From positions 74,543,302 to 74,607,301 of the forward strand of contig NC_088799.1 of assembly GCF_011386835.1 (NCBI RefSeq): a stretch of 64,000 bases of DNA. The letters are read 5' to 3'. This stretch comes from Chrysemys picta bellii. Lineage: Eukaryota; Chordata; Testudines; Emydidae. Within the stretch, counting starts at the first letter, position 1. Each line of letters opens with the position of its first letter. The notes under the pieces are model-generated. The model was not told where the DNA came from, did not search any database, and saw only the letters and a list, made by a program, of their open reading frames with translations. Position numbers and translations under genes: made by a program. Positions 35,691 to 47,053 of the stretch are shown here, piece by piece.

Positions 35691-35939
35691 CTTCAATCGA
35701 TGCAACGGGGATCGATTTATTGTGTCGAGTTTAGACGCGATAAATCAATCCCGAGTGCTCTCCTGTACTCCAGCTCAGCAAGAGGCACAGGCAAAGTCGA
35801 CGGGGGAGTGGCAGCAGTCAACTCACCGTAATGAAGACACTGCGGTAAGTAGATCTAAGTACGTCGACTTCAGCTACGTTATTCACATAGCTGAAGTTGC
35901 ATAACTTAGACTGATTTCCCCCTCAGTGTAGACCACACC
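35690..35939 (-). mobile_element. PIF/Harbinger-like MITE inserted in the DIRS relic
   Basis: Reverse-oriented relative of 18202-18481. The right side ends AGTGTAGACCACACC, followed by TAA (35940-35942), and shares CGACTTCAGCTACGT / ACATAGCTGAAGTTGC hairpin arms (about 35866-35900) and the GGGATCGATTTATTGTGTCG segment. The distal terminus at about 35690 is incomplete. Confidence 0.78.
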
Positions 35940-36609
35940 TAAGAGTAGACAGAGTCAAAGTCTGATTGCCCAAGCCATCAGGACCCAGATGAAGTATCCT
36001 GTTACTGAGGTAGAAGGTCTTGAGACAGAAGAAGACATGGAAGATGCAGATGGACAGTTGAAACAGAATTGTCAACCACTGCTGCCACAGCCACCCTGGC
36101 GCAATCAGAATTATCCTTGCCCTGTTCTGACACATCTTCCTTACCAACTTCTGGATTATTGGAAAGGGAGGAAAGCATAGAGAAGGCCTCTTCCCCAGTG
36201 CAGAATGAAAGCACTCAAGATGGATTGACTGTTCCTTTCCACTCTTGAGTGGAAACAGCAACATGTCGTAGCAAATAGGTCCACAGCTGGCTGACCCCAA
36301 CTGGAAAAGATGCCCTGATTCAACTGATTCTTCAGGACCATTCGTGCATCTGACAGTTGTCCCTGTTGAGATGATCTATAACCACATTGTTTTCTCCTGC
36401 TAAATTCAGGACCATTGGATAAATGTCCTGGAGAATACACGAGTCCCATAATCTGATTGCCACTGTACAGAGCTGAGCGCAGTGAGCACTGTCATTCCCC
36501 CTCCCCCCCACCAGCCGTGTGTTGACATAATGCATAGCAGATGTATTGTCCATTAGTACTTGAGGGAAGGAGCAATGATCTGAGGGCCAGACTAATAGCA
36601 CTTAACTCC
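35940..36609 (-). pseudogene. DIRS RNase H remnant
   Basis: Minus-strand 36601-36332 shows DNTSAMHYVN (near 36550-36520), then LAGENNVVIDHLNRDN and CQMHEWS, the RNase H signature of DIRS elements. It continues in other frames with WGQPAVDLFATT (36285-36250) and GRGLLYAFLPFQ, then PPFPIIQKLVRKMCQNRARI and ILIAPGWLWQQW (about 36180-36070). A frameshift separates the 36449-36156 and 36300-35923 readings. A MITE truncates it at 35939. Confidence 0.82.
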
Positions 36610-37760
36610 AACACACTGATGTACAAGCCTCTCTCCTGAGAAGTCCGGTGACCTCAAACTGTAAGATGACTCAGATGTGTTTCCATTGACACATCGGAAG
36701 TTACCCCTCACTGATGGTGAAGGGGGACTGAACTGGACATCTCTGAGAACATATGGTCTAATTAACTACCATGTCAATGAATCCAAAATATTTCAAGGCA
36801 TGCTGACTAACATCTGTAAATTGTCCATATTTGGTCTGTAGACATGAGACATCTAATGCTGCATTGGCCTCATTCTGAGACCTGCAAACAGTCACATAAA
36901 TAGCAGCTGTCATGACACCCGTGAGATCCAGAAAGAAAATTACATTCTGAGTTTGATGTATTTGAATGTTTAAAACATACTGAACAATTTAAAAAAAATC
37001 TGTCATCTGGTAAGGCTTTCCTTGCTACCAAGTCCCATATGGAGCCTATGAATAAAATTCTCTGAGTTCAAACAGAGGTTTACTTTCTCACATTCGTAAG
37101 TAATCCCGGGTCTAAAAAAAGTTGTAAAAGCAATGTGGTTTAACAGATCCGTGTGAGCAACGGCCTTAAACAGCCAGTCATCAAAATATGAGTCACTACC
37201 CCAGAAAGGCACTTCATAAAAACTCTTGATGTTTTGGACAGGCCAAATGGAAGCACCTTGTAATGGAAATGGCATCGCATCACCACAGAATGAAAATACT
37301 TTTGATGACTGTGTCAAATAGAGATATGAAAATATCCATCCTTTAAATCGGAAGTCACAAACCATTCCCTAGCTGAAAGCAAAGGGATTATGGAGGCCAT
37401 AGTGAACATGAAACAAACTTTCAAATGTTCAAGTTTCTTAAATCTAAAATTAGAGGAACTGCCCCCTCCTTTTTCTACACCAGAAAGTATCTAAAGCTTT
37501 CTCAGGTGCCCAGATACCTTCTTGTCAGCCCCTATCAGAAGCAACTTTTGCACTTCTGAATGTAGAATAGCTTCATAGAAGGTTCCCTGAAAAGGCCAGG
37601 TTAGGGGGAAATTAAAGAGCCATAGTTTCTTGAACTTAATGACATACCCCTTCTCTATAATTCCTAGAACCCATTTGTCCAGTGTAAGAAGCCTCATTTG
37701 CTGATAAAAATGGGCTAACCAGCCTCAAAACAGAAGAAGGGAAGGGGCTTTGCTCACTGG
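36610..37760 (-). pseudogene. DIRS reverse transcriptase remnant
   Basis: Minus strand. 37697-37491 has DKWVLGIIEKGYVIKF, the conserved start of the DIRS RT, and 37365-37003 holds the palm. The catalytic-type motif YFDDW lies at 37187-37173, in place of the usual YLDDW, and ITYECEKVNLCLNSENFIH follows. The 36610-37000 part is the thumb or connection region without a long open frame. Multiple frame breaks. The element cannot encode a working enzyme as read. Confidence 0.8.
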
Positions 37761-38053
37761 TTCTTAATTCTTGATCCTCATATCAACTCTGAGGCTTGCT
37801 GTTCAACCAAGATGAAAAGGAGAGAGCTTAGATTTAAACCTTGATTTAAAAGACTTCTCTCTGTGTTGGCTTTGGAAAGAAGTAGCCTGCTGTGCCGTTG
37901 TAGACCTCTTTGATTTGATGAAAAATAAGCTGAGGAAGATGGCAGATAATGCTGACTCTGATAAGAGAAGAAAAGAGCAGAAGGTCTTCTAGAAGAAATC
38001 AAGCCCAAAGACCATCCCCTTCAAAGGAGAGATCCACCACTTTAATTCTAGTA

Positions 38054-38384
38054 CAGTAGAACCTCAGAGTTACGAACACCAAAGTTATAAACTGACCAGT
38101 CAATCACACACCTCATTTGGAACCAGAAGTACACAATCAGCCAGCAGCAGAGACAAAAATAAAAGTGCAGATACAGTATAGTACTGTTAAATATAAACTA
38201 CTAAAAATATAAAGGGAAAGTAGCATTTTTCTTCTTCATAGTAAAGTTTAAAAGCTGTATTAAGTCAATGTTCAGTTGTAAACTTTTGAAAGAACAACTA
38301 TAATGTTTTGTTCAGAGTTACAAACATTTCAGAGTTATGAACAACCTCCATTCCTGAGGTGTTTGTAACTCTGAGGCTCTACTG
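38054..38384. mobile_element. Tigger/pogo-like MITE inserted in DIRS gag
   Basis: Left CAGTAGAACCTCAGAGTTAC and reverse complement of right CAGTAGAGCCTCAGAGTTAC differ at one base. TA flanks at 38052-38053 and 38385-38386 are the target duplication. 331 bp, with no ORF. A second inner pair, GTTACGAACACC and GGTGTTTGTAAC, extends the terminal inverted repeat. Its presence shows the DIRS copy is older. Confidence 0.93.
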
Positions 38385-39751
38385 TATTCAAAGCAAAAGC
38401 AGAGGACTGTCTCCTCAGAATAACTACAGAAGTCAATGCTCTAGCAGAAGAGTCTGAGGCATCAAATGGAGCCTTGAAAGCGTGCTTTGCCACATTTTGG
38501 CCTTCCATTATAATCACATCTGCCATTCTCCTTTTGTCTTCCTGCAAATCCTGCACAAACAGTACCATGTTTTCCCACTGGTGGAATTGATAGTGGGCCA
38601 TAACTGCTTGGTAATTTGCCACCTTAATACCATGACAGGAAGAAGAGAATACCTTTCTCGCTAGGGAATCAATCCTTTTCCCTTCTCTTTCAGCTGGAGT
38701 GGAAAGTGCTTGTCCAGACCTCAATCTACTACTGGCTGCAGCCACAGCCAATGAATTAGGTTTAGGGTGTACGCGAAAATATGAAAACCCTTCCAAGGGT
38801 ATCTGTTATAATTTGTCTGCCCTTTCGAAAATAGGCTGGCAAGAGGTAGGGGTGGAGCAAGCAATCTTAGTGGGCTGCAGTCGACCACTGAGAATTGGTA
38901 ATGACATCCTACTCTTGGAAGTAGTTCCAAGAATGTTGGACACCGAATGGGAGGTTTCCCCCACAGGTACTGAAGGGAAGTTCAATGTGGATGCCATGCA
39001 ATCCACCAGGGCATGAAACTGCAGAGCATCCGCAGAAGGGGAAGAGGCAGAAGCTCATCTGGTAACAAATCATCGTTCGTGTTCAAAAAAAGATGTCATC
39101 TTCTTCCTCAGACGGAGTATGTGGCACCCCTGTCTGGTAGAAGTGGATCTGAGGTTTTCTCCCTTGCCAGATCCTTTACAGATGAAACATCAGGAGGACA
39201 ACTGAAAAATTTCCACTGTGGCCTCCAATAAGGCCAACGAGCCAGGACTGCCTCTCTCCCCAGCAACTGGTATTTGGGAACATACCTGCAGGAAGAGGGC
39301 CAAAAGGCAGCATGAAATAAGTGGAAACAGGTCTCTTTATTCTTCCTCTATCCTACTCTGGAAATGGATCCAGCCTCAGATCCATGATGGACTGCACCAG
39401 AACCAGCAATGGACCCGGAAGATGGAGACAAATAAATGGAGAGAAAGCTCTTCATTGAGACCCTGTAGGAATCTTAGGAGGAGGAAGAGATACAGATAGA
39501 TCCAGAGAAAAATTAATAATCTCCCATCTCCTTTTTTCAAGAGAAGATGATGTAGCCCTTAAAGCTTGTCTCTTTCTTGAGATCAGCTGTTTCTTACTCA
39601 AATCTGAGGAATGCTTGGAAGCAGAATGGCGAATATCAGCCACCAAAGTAAAAGTCCTCCTCTGATCCAAAGATGGACCTGGAATCTGAACAGGGGTCAA
39701 AGTGTATCTGAACACCTGGATGGCACAGGATCTGGTGAAATGAAACCCCAT
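38385..39751 (-). pseudogene. DIRS gag-like ORF remnant
   Basis: Minus-strand open segments at 39751-39452, 39006-38806 and 38796-38385 give a diverged gag. Recognisable pieces are the STPTSCQPIFERADK and KPNSLAVAAASSRLR stretches, then REGKRIDSLARKVFSSS and NYQAVMAHYQFHQWE, and finally ASDSSARALTSVVILRRQS. This order occurs in vertebrate DIRS gag proteins. Reading continues at 38053 after a Tigger-like MITE, with more stops. Frames shift near 38800, where a few bases of the FxxVHPKPNS region are out of register. Confidence 0.75.
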
Positions 39752-39760
39752 GACTTTCTT

Positions 39761-42700
39761 TTAACTCTATATTATTTCTTTCAACTGTTATGAAATGACC
39801 TAAGAGTCTGTAGTGTGCATGGTGAGAGATATCAAAAGAAACATGAATTTATTTTTAATTTGGGAGTCTTCAATATTTCTCAAGAGGAACATTCACAAGA
39901 AATAAAAATTAAATATTTCTTGTTTCGCAGAATGTCTTGAACATGTTGTGAAATACTGGTATGTTGACAACACAGCCAGTGAGTGAATTAAGATATACCC
40001 ATCATGAAAATTTTGAATAAGTGTTGACATACACTGTGCACTTTCTGTATTTCACACACACTGTGTATTTCAGCTTCATGCCCTTTAGTTCTTTTCTTAT
40101 TCCTTGTAGACTCCATCTGGATGCTTTCAGTTTAATTGTTGGAAAAGTTCTGTCTCAAGAGAGCACATCCTCCATATAGTATGGTGCCAGTTGCTGTTTC
40201 AGGTGGTCTGCACCTGTTTTTACTCTTCCCCTCACACTTAAATAACCTACTCCTCCTTTGGCAATGATTAATTCAAACTGTATAAAAGTCTGTTGTCATC
40301 TAATGAAATGTGTTAAACAAAACAGCTAATTTTTCAGTTGCCTCAAGCTTCCAGTCAACTGTAAATATTTCTGTCACTTTCAGTAGAACTTTTATAGATA
40401 CCTCAGCTCTCAGAAAAGATGCAAAATCCCCAGTTCCCTTTGAATAATATGGGAAGAGGTTTTTTTTCAAAAAAAAAAAAAAAGAAAGGAAAGTAATAGA
40501 TATCAGATTCACAGCTCTGGAGACAAAACTCTCTGTAGAAAAAATAGAACATATCCCACAGGGCTTTGCCTAAGTGCCTAGAGAGTGCTAGAGAACAGTT
40601 TCCAGAACTGGGCAACTAATTCAGAGCAAATAATTTTTTCAACAAATGTAGTCTCTGTTTCAGCTCCAAGTATAACCATGAGCTTGTCAAACTATCCCCT
40701 GATTCCGTTATTCACATTTATACAACAACTTTTTCTTGCAAGATTTTTACTTTGTTGTTCAGTTGTGAATAGTTCGCTGAGAATATCTGATTCTTGATAT
40801 TCCAAATTTGTGCTGTGATGGTTAGTTGTGACTGGCCAAAAGATACAGTATTGTTTCTGTTTAACTCAGTCAGGAAAAAGCTGAGGCTTTGAACCTCTCA
40901 GGGTAAGGGAGCAGTTTTGACACAGATAGGGAACAGGACTAAGGTACTAAATAAAATTTTAAAACTTTTCTAGGAAAGCACAGGAATCTTTGCTAGAAAA
41001 AAATAGGCTACTGCGTGATTTATTGGTTGGCTTTATTATCTGGGTGGGATTTTTAAAAGTGCTTATCATTGACCTAAATGTACCCCAATGACTTCATTAG
41101 GAGCAGAGGTAGGCTTTGGCTTTTAATAAACTTACCCTGGGTGTAAGTTTAAATTAATTTTTCTCTTCATATAGTCACAAACAATAACTGCAGGCTCATG
41201 CATGATCCTACTTGCGAAGGTAATGGCCAAATATTCTTGTCTAGCTTATTTAATTGTCTCAGTGATAGGGTTCTGGGGAAGAGTTTGGGAAGCCTATTCT
41301 CTGCTGGGTTGAGCACTGACCTGTCCCACACAAAAGATACCATCTCCATTTGAGCTCAAAGTTCACTTTAATATCTGCAAATATTTGTGGAAAATTTTTG
41401 TGAGAAATTTGCCCAGCTCAACTAGTTTCCTTTGCAAGAGCCCACCAAATAATTTAAAATAAACTACAAAACAACCCTTAAATATGGTTTTCAGCCACAT
41501 GTAATATACTGGCTAGTATGTATAACCACAACAGTCATCCACCAAAGGGAACTTCAGAACTGTTCAATTCGAGGATTAAAAGCCCCTCTATAATTGAGAG
41601 TTTATGCTGTTTCTCCTTCAGCAAGCTAAAAGTTATGCACACGCTTAAATACCCTGAAGAATCAGGAACTATATGCCAGCAGCCGCAGTTTTATTACTCG
41701 CTACTGACCCTACTAAATGTGAATTGCCAGCATGAAGGTGAAAATCTCCGTAACCTATCACTAATCCTCTGTGCCATCTGGTGTCCTGACACCTCTGTGG
41801 TATTTTTATTAACGTAAAATGATAATCTGTAACATATATTATACAGATCTGTATATACAGATTGCCATATCATAACAACAACTGAGTAACATGTATTTTA
41901 AAGCTATTTTTTTCTTAAAGACTAACTCAATCAAAATTATTTTGATTAAAGCATATATTTTGTCTGTTTCTGACATCATTCTATATGATGGGAGGAAAAA
42001 ATGCCTGAAAGTTGCTTATTTTAAAGTGTATTACAGCATTCACTGATAACTAGGATAAACTCTTACTGTTTCTTGTGCTGAGATTTTACATTAGTAACTC
42101 CAGCAGCTGAATTTTAGTTAGTTAATTTTCATTTTGTTACTCCCCTAATTGTGTCAGAATGCTCAAATTTGTATAAGTTATAAAAAGGTGTATGTCACAA
42201 AAAAAATGTTCTATACATGTCTTCAATAATAATTTCTTCATTGTCTGAAAATTTCCAAGTTACAGCAAAGCTGGCATTTTATGGCGTGTACAGCTATAAA
42301 TCATTTTTAAATCATGATGATATTACTCAAAACAGATGTGAAAACATATGTTTGCCACGGTTGTATAAAGTGCTTACTTGTCATACTTAATAAATGTTGA
42401 TACTTTTATTTAACTACATTCCTTCCTAATCTTTTCTCTGGTAAATATATTTTGCTTCGCTAAAAGCAGTGGCAGTGTTTGAAAAATGAAGCTCACTGTT
42501 TATACAAATGATATCTGTAGTATTTACTGAGCAGTTCAACATATATCACCCTCTTCTATTACTGCCACACCCATATGTGCTAAAACTATGATCTCCTACA
42601 GAGGTGTGACATGCTGCTCTCAAATATGTTGGTACAAATTACTGTGTAACTTCTAAAATCAGCTAATTTGCAGATGCACAAATTCTGCAGTTCATTTTTC

Positions 42701-43005
42701 ATGTTATGTGGCAATGTGCTGTCTGTGTGCAAGAATCTAACCTTTGGGAATAAAGTTCATGTTAAGGATGAGATACTTTAAGTGTGGAATAATATTGTGA
42801 CATTTACATAGCACAAGAAAAAGGCCTAGGCTAGAAAGTTTAGGGGCTTTCAAAAGCCAATCATCATGGGGCAACCGTTGGATCACTATAGCTAAAGTAA
42901 AATAGAAACCTCCACTCAATGGAGATTTTACCAGGAGCTGTAAAATAAACATGGAGGCCAGTCACCATGCTAGATGTGAATTAAGTTTGGAATTATTTGG
43001 ATATA
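39761..43005. other. Intronic sequence with one diverged palindrome
   Basis: AT-rich. The first few hundred bases may include the 5' end of the DIRS element. A poly-A tract lies at 40468-40484. 41041-41145 (GGGATTTTTAAAAGTGCTTA ...) is a weak palindromic MITE-like piece. No exon recognised. Confidence 0.45.
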
Positions 43006-43312
43006 CAGTATTGCCAACATTCATAATTTTATCCTGAATCTCATGATGTTTAGTATTTTTCATAAAGTCCCAGCTCCTGGAGTCATGGGATTACAGGAGG
43101 GTTTTAATTTTTTTTTAAAAGAAGTTTCTAAACCTCATGGTTTCAGAGAACAGCTTGAAAATGTGATCCAAGTGCACCATAAAGGCTGCAAAATGAAAAG
43201 GCAAATAAAATTAACCTATCACCCCTTTTAAAAAAATCTTATAATTTTTGAGCCAAACTCAGGCATTTTGGGGAGGGCCTGATTCAAGATTTTTGATGGG
43301 TTGGGTAGACAG
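43006..43312. mobile_element. Tigger/pogo-like MITE, 307 bp
   Basis: The left CAGTATTGCCAACATTCATA has TA at 43004-43005, and the right end ...TTGGGTAGACAG is followed by TA at 43313-43314. The interior blocks AGTCCCAGCTCCTGGAGTCA and AACCTCATGGTTTCAGAGAA belong to a common turtle MITE that ends in GTTGGCAATACTG. The right terminus is eroded. Confidence 0.72.
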
Positions 43313-43858
43313 TAGTGATCTGGAATTTTTGTTTGCACCAATCTCTAAACAGCAATTTCATCCTAAACATCCTTCAAGCACTTGTATAAGATACATGTGT
43401 ATATATGTGGCACTCAGTGGGTGAAACAAAGCAACACTACATAAAAATGTAGGACAAGAAATGAAGATTACTATATAAATTGAAACTTCATGGGAAGTTG
43501 GCTAGGACATTGGTGTTCATACCCCTGTTCATGCAAAAAGTTACAAGGGATATTAAATGACTACAGAAAGTCTGGATTTGAGTTTAAGTTCTTAAAATGA
43601 ATTTTATATGGGATTTGGGCTGACTTTTTTGTAGTTCATTAAACTATACAGGATGTGCTCTGCCTTGAGTGACAGACAACTGCTATCAGTCAAATATATG
43701 ATTTGCATCTTGGAGCCTCATAGGGCATATTGCATTGTTTCACTGAAAAATGACTAAACATGTGGCAGGAAACCATGCATGCTTCAACAAAATTAAAATC
43801 AACCACACTTCCAGGTTCAGACTAAAATACTCATCTACGTAATTACTGAAGTAAAGGC
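43313..43858. other. Intronic sequence, nothing recognised
   Basis: AT-rich. No repeat end or coding signal. Confidence 0.4.
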
Positions 43859-44060
43859 AGGTTTCAGAGTCACAGCCATGTTAGTCTGTATCTGCAAAAA
43901 GAACAGGAGTACTTGTGGCACCTTAGAGACTAACACATTTATTTGAGCATAAGCTTTCATGGGCTACAGCCCACTTCATCGGATGCATAGAATGGAACAT
44001 ATAGTGAGGAGATATATTTACATACAGAGAACATGAAAAGGTGGGAGTTCTTAGTTGGTA
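43859..44060 (-). mobile_element. Penelope-like 3'-end fragment (family 1)
   Basis: Carries GTTTCAGAGTCACAGCCATG, GGAGTACTTGTGGCACCTTA, GAGACTAACACATTTATTTG and GCATAAGCTTTCATGGGC. These are the hallmark of a very abundant turtle repeat whose layout I interpret as a Penelope-like retroelement terminus. On the minus strand it contains a hammerhead-like core (separate entry). No RT or GIY-YIG coding part is present. The class name is an inference from the core. Confidence 0.65.
43945..43982 (-). ncRNA. Hammerhead-ribozyme-like core
   Basis: Minus strand, 5' to 3': CCGATGAA, then a six-pair stem GTGGGC / GCCCAT closed by TGTA (one G-U pair), then GAAA, then a short AGC-TTAT-GCT stem and C. The order matches a hammerhead (CUGAUGA, stem II, GAAA, stem III, cleavage C). 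Position 4 is C instead of U, and no convincing stem I was found in the flanks. Probably a decayed motif. Confidence 0.45.
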
Positions 44061-44075
44061 GGGGAACTCCTGCTG

Positions 44076-44275
44076 AGGTGAGTCAGGGGGTTGAGTGGCG
44101 CTCCTTCCCCAGACCCCGCCGTGTGGAGCTGGCTTGAGCCCCACTGGCCCATCCAAAATAGAAGTCAAACTACACCTATGCCCAAGGGTTGCTACCCCAC
44201 CCCACCTCCCGGCCCGGAGCCCTGAGTCCCCCCTGTCCTGCTGGGCCCTGGAGTTAAAAAGGCTGAGAACCCCTG
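44076..44275. mobile_element. hAT element, right-end fragment
   Basis: Ends GGCTGAGAACCCCTG, the reverse complement of the CAGGGGTTCTCAG hAT terminus. The left terminus is absent. GC-rich body, adjoining the Penelope-like fragment. Confidence 0.6.
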
Positions 44276-46089
44276 GTGTAACTACTATTTAGCTCCTGGT
44301 GTTGGTTTGTTCCACACTGCCTACACAAATGCAAACTGTTAGGGGAAACAACAGTGAAGGACTTAAGCATAAGGGCCCAGGGGGCATATGAACTCATTAT
44401 GAGTTCTCAAATGAACTCAATAGGGCCCATCATTGGGTTCCTTGAGAAAGAACTGCAATGATAGAGAAACATCAGAAAATGGGTGTGGAGGAGGAAAGGG
44501 CAGTGACAACTAGAGACACAGATCAGTAAAGGAAAGAACATGCATTCTCTCCCCCAGGGGAGAAGAGGTCACGGGTCTAAAGAACCTCTTCTCCCTGCCT
44601 GCCCTGACCCAGCACTGCTCCCAGAAGCGGCCCACAGGCCCCTGCGTAAGACTGAAAGCTGCAGAAGCCTCAACGCTTTGTTGACATTAGCAGCTGGGGG
44701 ACCTAGTTAACATTTGCCAACAATTTCGCCCCCAACTTGAGCAACTGAGTTGACTGGTATGACTTTTTGCAGAAAACAAACATACTGCCTAAAAAGCATT
44801 CACAGAAATTAAATTCACATGCACAAGTATTAACACTGAAGGTGCTTCCACACTCACCCAGTAAAGGAACAGAAACAGCACCAAGTAGCTAACCAAATAT
44901 TTGTAGAGAATTATTCATAATCAATTAATAAAATTTAAAAGATTTGCCAAATATTTCTCCAACAATGAATAAATACAAAGAAATACGGATCTTATTGTTT
45001 ATACTTCCTAAGCAGAAATACGGCTACATTCATTGGATACCTTATTCATTACAAATTATGTGTTCAGCTCTATAAATATAACATGTTATGCCACTGGATA
45101 TATAGAATGTGGGCAATGCAGCTAAAGTGCATTATTAATTTCCTTACACATGCAGTATAAAAAACAATACATGATTCTACCTTTCTCCTTTTGGAGTTTT
45201 TTTAGACTGGTCCCAGTATCTTGATCAATGAGTTCTCCTTCTCTGGTGTTGGTCAGCATAGCTAAAAAAATCAGAGTGCACAGCTCTGTAACACTGCCAG
45301 TGAAAAAAAATTGCCAAAATACAGAATGAAAATATTAAATGACATTTTTTTTCTGCCAATATTCTGGCAATTTTGCATTCTTATACAGCGAGTTCTTAAG
45401 TGGTGGGCCATTTTTTGTCATCTACTAAATTCCAAATCTTCAACATTTACAGCAAAGTATTAACAGAAACAGCAAAAGCAAATTTGCTTAAGTTGATTAC
45501 ACAAAGACACCAGAACAGAAGAAAAATTACCACTGGAATGAGTGCAATTTCCTATAAAATGCTCAAATTAACTAATTACAAAAGTGCTTCACAGAAATCA
45601 TTTTGGGGAAAAAACATGTTTAATAGATGAGAGGATTTAAAGAATCAGTAATTATCTATAATGCAGCTAACTTAAGAAAGAAATACAGACAGATAGATGG
45701 TTAGCAACCCAAATTGATGGATGACAACTAAAAGACAATCCTTTTTGATGTTGAGAGAGCAATTCTTTACTTACCACCTTGAAAATCAGTGAGACATGTT
45801 AAGTTTATGATTTCAGGATGCTTACTTTCTTTGTTCTTATTTGATTAAAACATTACCTTCTCCACAATTAACTGATTATAGAATTTGAAATCACTCCAGA
45901 TCAGGAGAATTGCTAAGAACTTTATGTTAATTCTTTAGACAGTGTTTAACTGGAAATAGAAAAAGTTAAAAAATATTTATATATCCTTCTAAAACCAGCA
46001 CAATATGGGGAAACATCACTATTAGACATAGAACAATATTTTGGTTCAGCATAAATTTAGGTGCTGCCTCAAAGATTTTTTTTATTTTG
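44276..46089. other. Intronic sequence, nothing recognised
   Basis: Mixed to AT-rich. 44377-44430 has partly self-complementary ATGAACTCATTATGAGTTCT. No exon or repeat family assigned. Confidence 0.4.
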
Positions 46090-46405
46090 GCAACAATACC
46101 GTAGTTAATAATACCTAACACTCCTGGAGCACAGAGGATCTCCAAGTGTATTATTATTAATAATCACTTATATAACAATGGCATCAAAAGGCCACAGTCT
46201 GGATCAAGGTCTCATTGTGCTGGGTGCTGTACAAACAGATGAAGAGACATCACCTGCACTTGAGAGTTTTACAAGCATGAATTAATTGTCGACAATATGT
46301 AAAACGAGGAAATATTATCCTATTTTGCAAATAAGGAAATTGATATGCACAGGGATTCAGTGATTTGCCCAAAGTCAAACAGGCTGTCTGTGGGAGAGAC
46401 ATGTA
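46090..46405. repeat. Old MIR/L3-like SINE or LINE remnants
   Basis: GTGCTGGGTGCTGTACAAAC (near 46218-46237) is a block of a widespread amniote repeat also seen at 59215. ATTTTGCAAATAAGGAAATT ... ATTTGCCCAAAGTCAAACAG (46322-46381) matches the MIR core type. Highly diverged; ends unclear. Confidence 0.6.
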
Positions 46406-46705
46406 TGTTATATCATAGTAGGGGCAATATACTGTGACACTGAGTTGATGTGTGCATGATATGTACTCATCTGATTGGTCAGGTTTTCTGCAGTAATGAA
46501 CAAGTATGAGAAGAACAGGCAGCTTTATATCCTGTGTTCTAATGCCTCTCTAATTTATTTGAATGATAAATGACTGCTTCACAGAGTCAGTTTTAAAACT
46601 AATACTGTCAATTTTCCTTTAGTGAAGTATTTTTCACAGCACACTTTTCAAATCCACAGAATAGACGTCTGATTGAGGGGAGGCTGGGAATAATAAAGTA
46701 CCAAC

Positions 46706-46841
46706 CAATTCTATCTGGTGTGTTGTCTAGTTGAGATGGAGAGCTGGATACACTACTGCTCTGATGTGAAGAAGCATGACTCCCAGGCCTCTGACTATCT
46801 TCCAGAGATGGAGCAGGAGAAGGGCTGTCTTGAATCCTCTC
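46706..46841 (-). CDS. DACH2: DACH2 internal exon (Ser/Pro-rich linker)
   Basis: On the minus strand a T-rich tract ends in AAG (AG at 46843-46842), and the exon opens in phase 0 with GAG AGG ATT. It encodes 45 residues plus one base. It starts ERIQDSPSPAPSLED, passes through a serine-rich HQSSSVSSSPSQ segment and ends near DNTPDRI. This matches the DACH linker that directly follows the SVIK end of the exon at 59403, so the two join in phase. The SPSQ segment favours DACH2 over DACH1. The 3' boundary is less certain: GT at 46705 (G then GTTGGT) is preferred because it leaves one base of a split codon, but GT at 46701 (GTACTT) would add four bases. Both are weak donors. The region is probably disordered, with many SP dipeptides as possible phosphorylation sites (inference). 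No further DACH2 exon was recognised at lower coordinates. Confidence 0.85.
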
Positions 46842-46906
46842 CTTAAAACAAAAAACAAAATAATGGCTGTTAAACGGGGCAGTTTGTTTTCATTTACTTT
46901 ATGTAC

Positions 46907-47053
46907 GCAGTGTTGTTGTTGTCATGTTAGTTCCAGAATATTAGAGAGACAAGGTGGGTGAGGAAATAACTTTTATTGGAGAGCTTGTCTCTCTCACCAA
47001 CAGGAGTTAGTTCAATAAAAGATATTGCTTCATCCACCTTGTCTCTTTAATGT
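46907..47053. mobile_element. Penelope-like 3' ends in head-to-head inversion (family 2)
   Basis: 46940-46980 (TTAGAGAGACAAGGTGGGTG ... ACTTTTATTGG) recurs in reverse complement at 47012-47050 (CAATAAAAGATATTGCTTCA ... CACCTTGTCTCTTTAA). The centre GAGCTTGTCTCTCTCACCAA links them. The blocks belong to a common reptile/vertebrate repeat family related in layout to 43859-44060. No coding part. Confidence 0.68.

Larger units (their letters stand above)
34980..39760 (-). mobile_element. DIRS-like retrotransposon relic
   Basis: On the minus strand the order gag (39750-37780), reverse transcriptase (37700-36610), RNase H (36600-35940), tyrosine recombinase (35690-35020) matches vertebrate DIRS elements, which integrate with a tyrosine recombinase instead of an integrase. 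All parts have frameshifts and stops. Two MITEs interrupt it: 38054-38384 in gag and 35690-35939 between RNase H and recombinase. The terminal repeats were not identified, so both ends are approximate. It lies in the host intron in the same orientation as the host exons. Confidence 0.85.

Noticed and set aside
29881..37220. 20-bp near-match (CGCTACCCCAGAAAGGCACT at 29881 and CACTACCCCAGAAAGGCACT near 37195)
   Set aside because: 19 of 20 bases match but the flanks do not align well, and one copy lies in the DIRS RT remnant. It may be shared ancestry or chance; too short to call.
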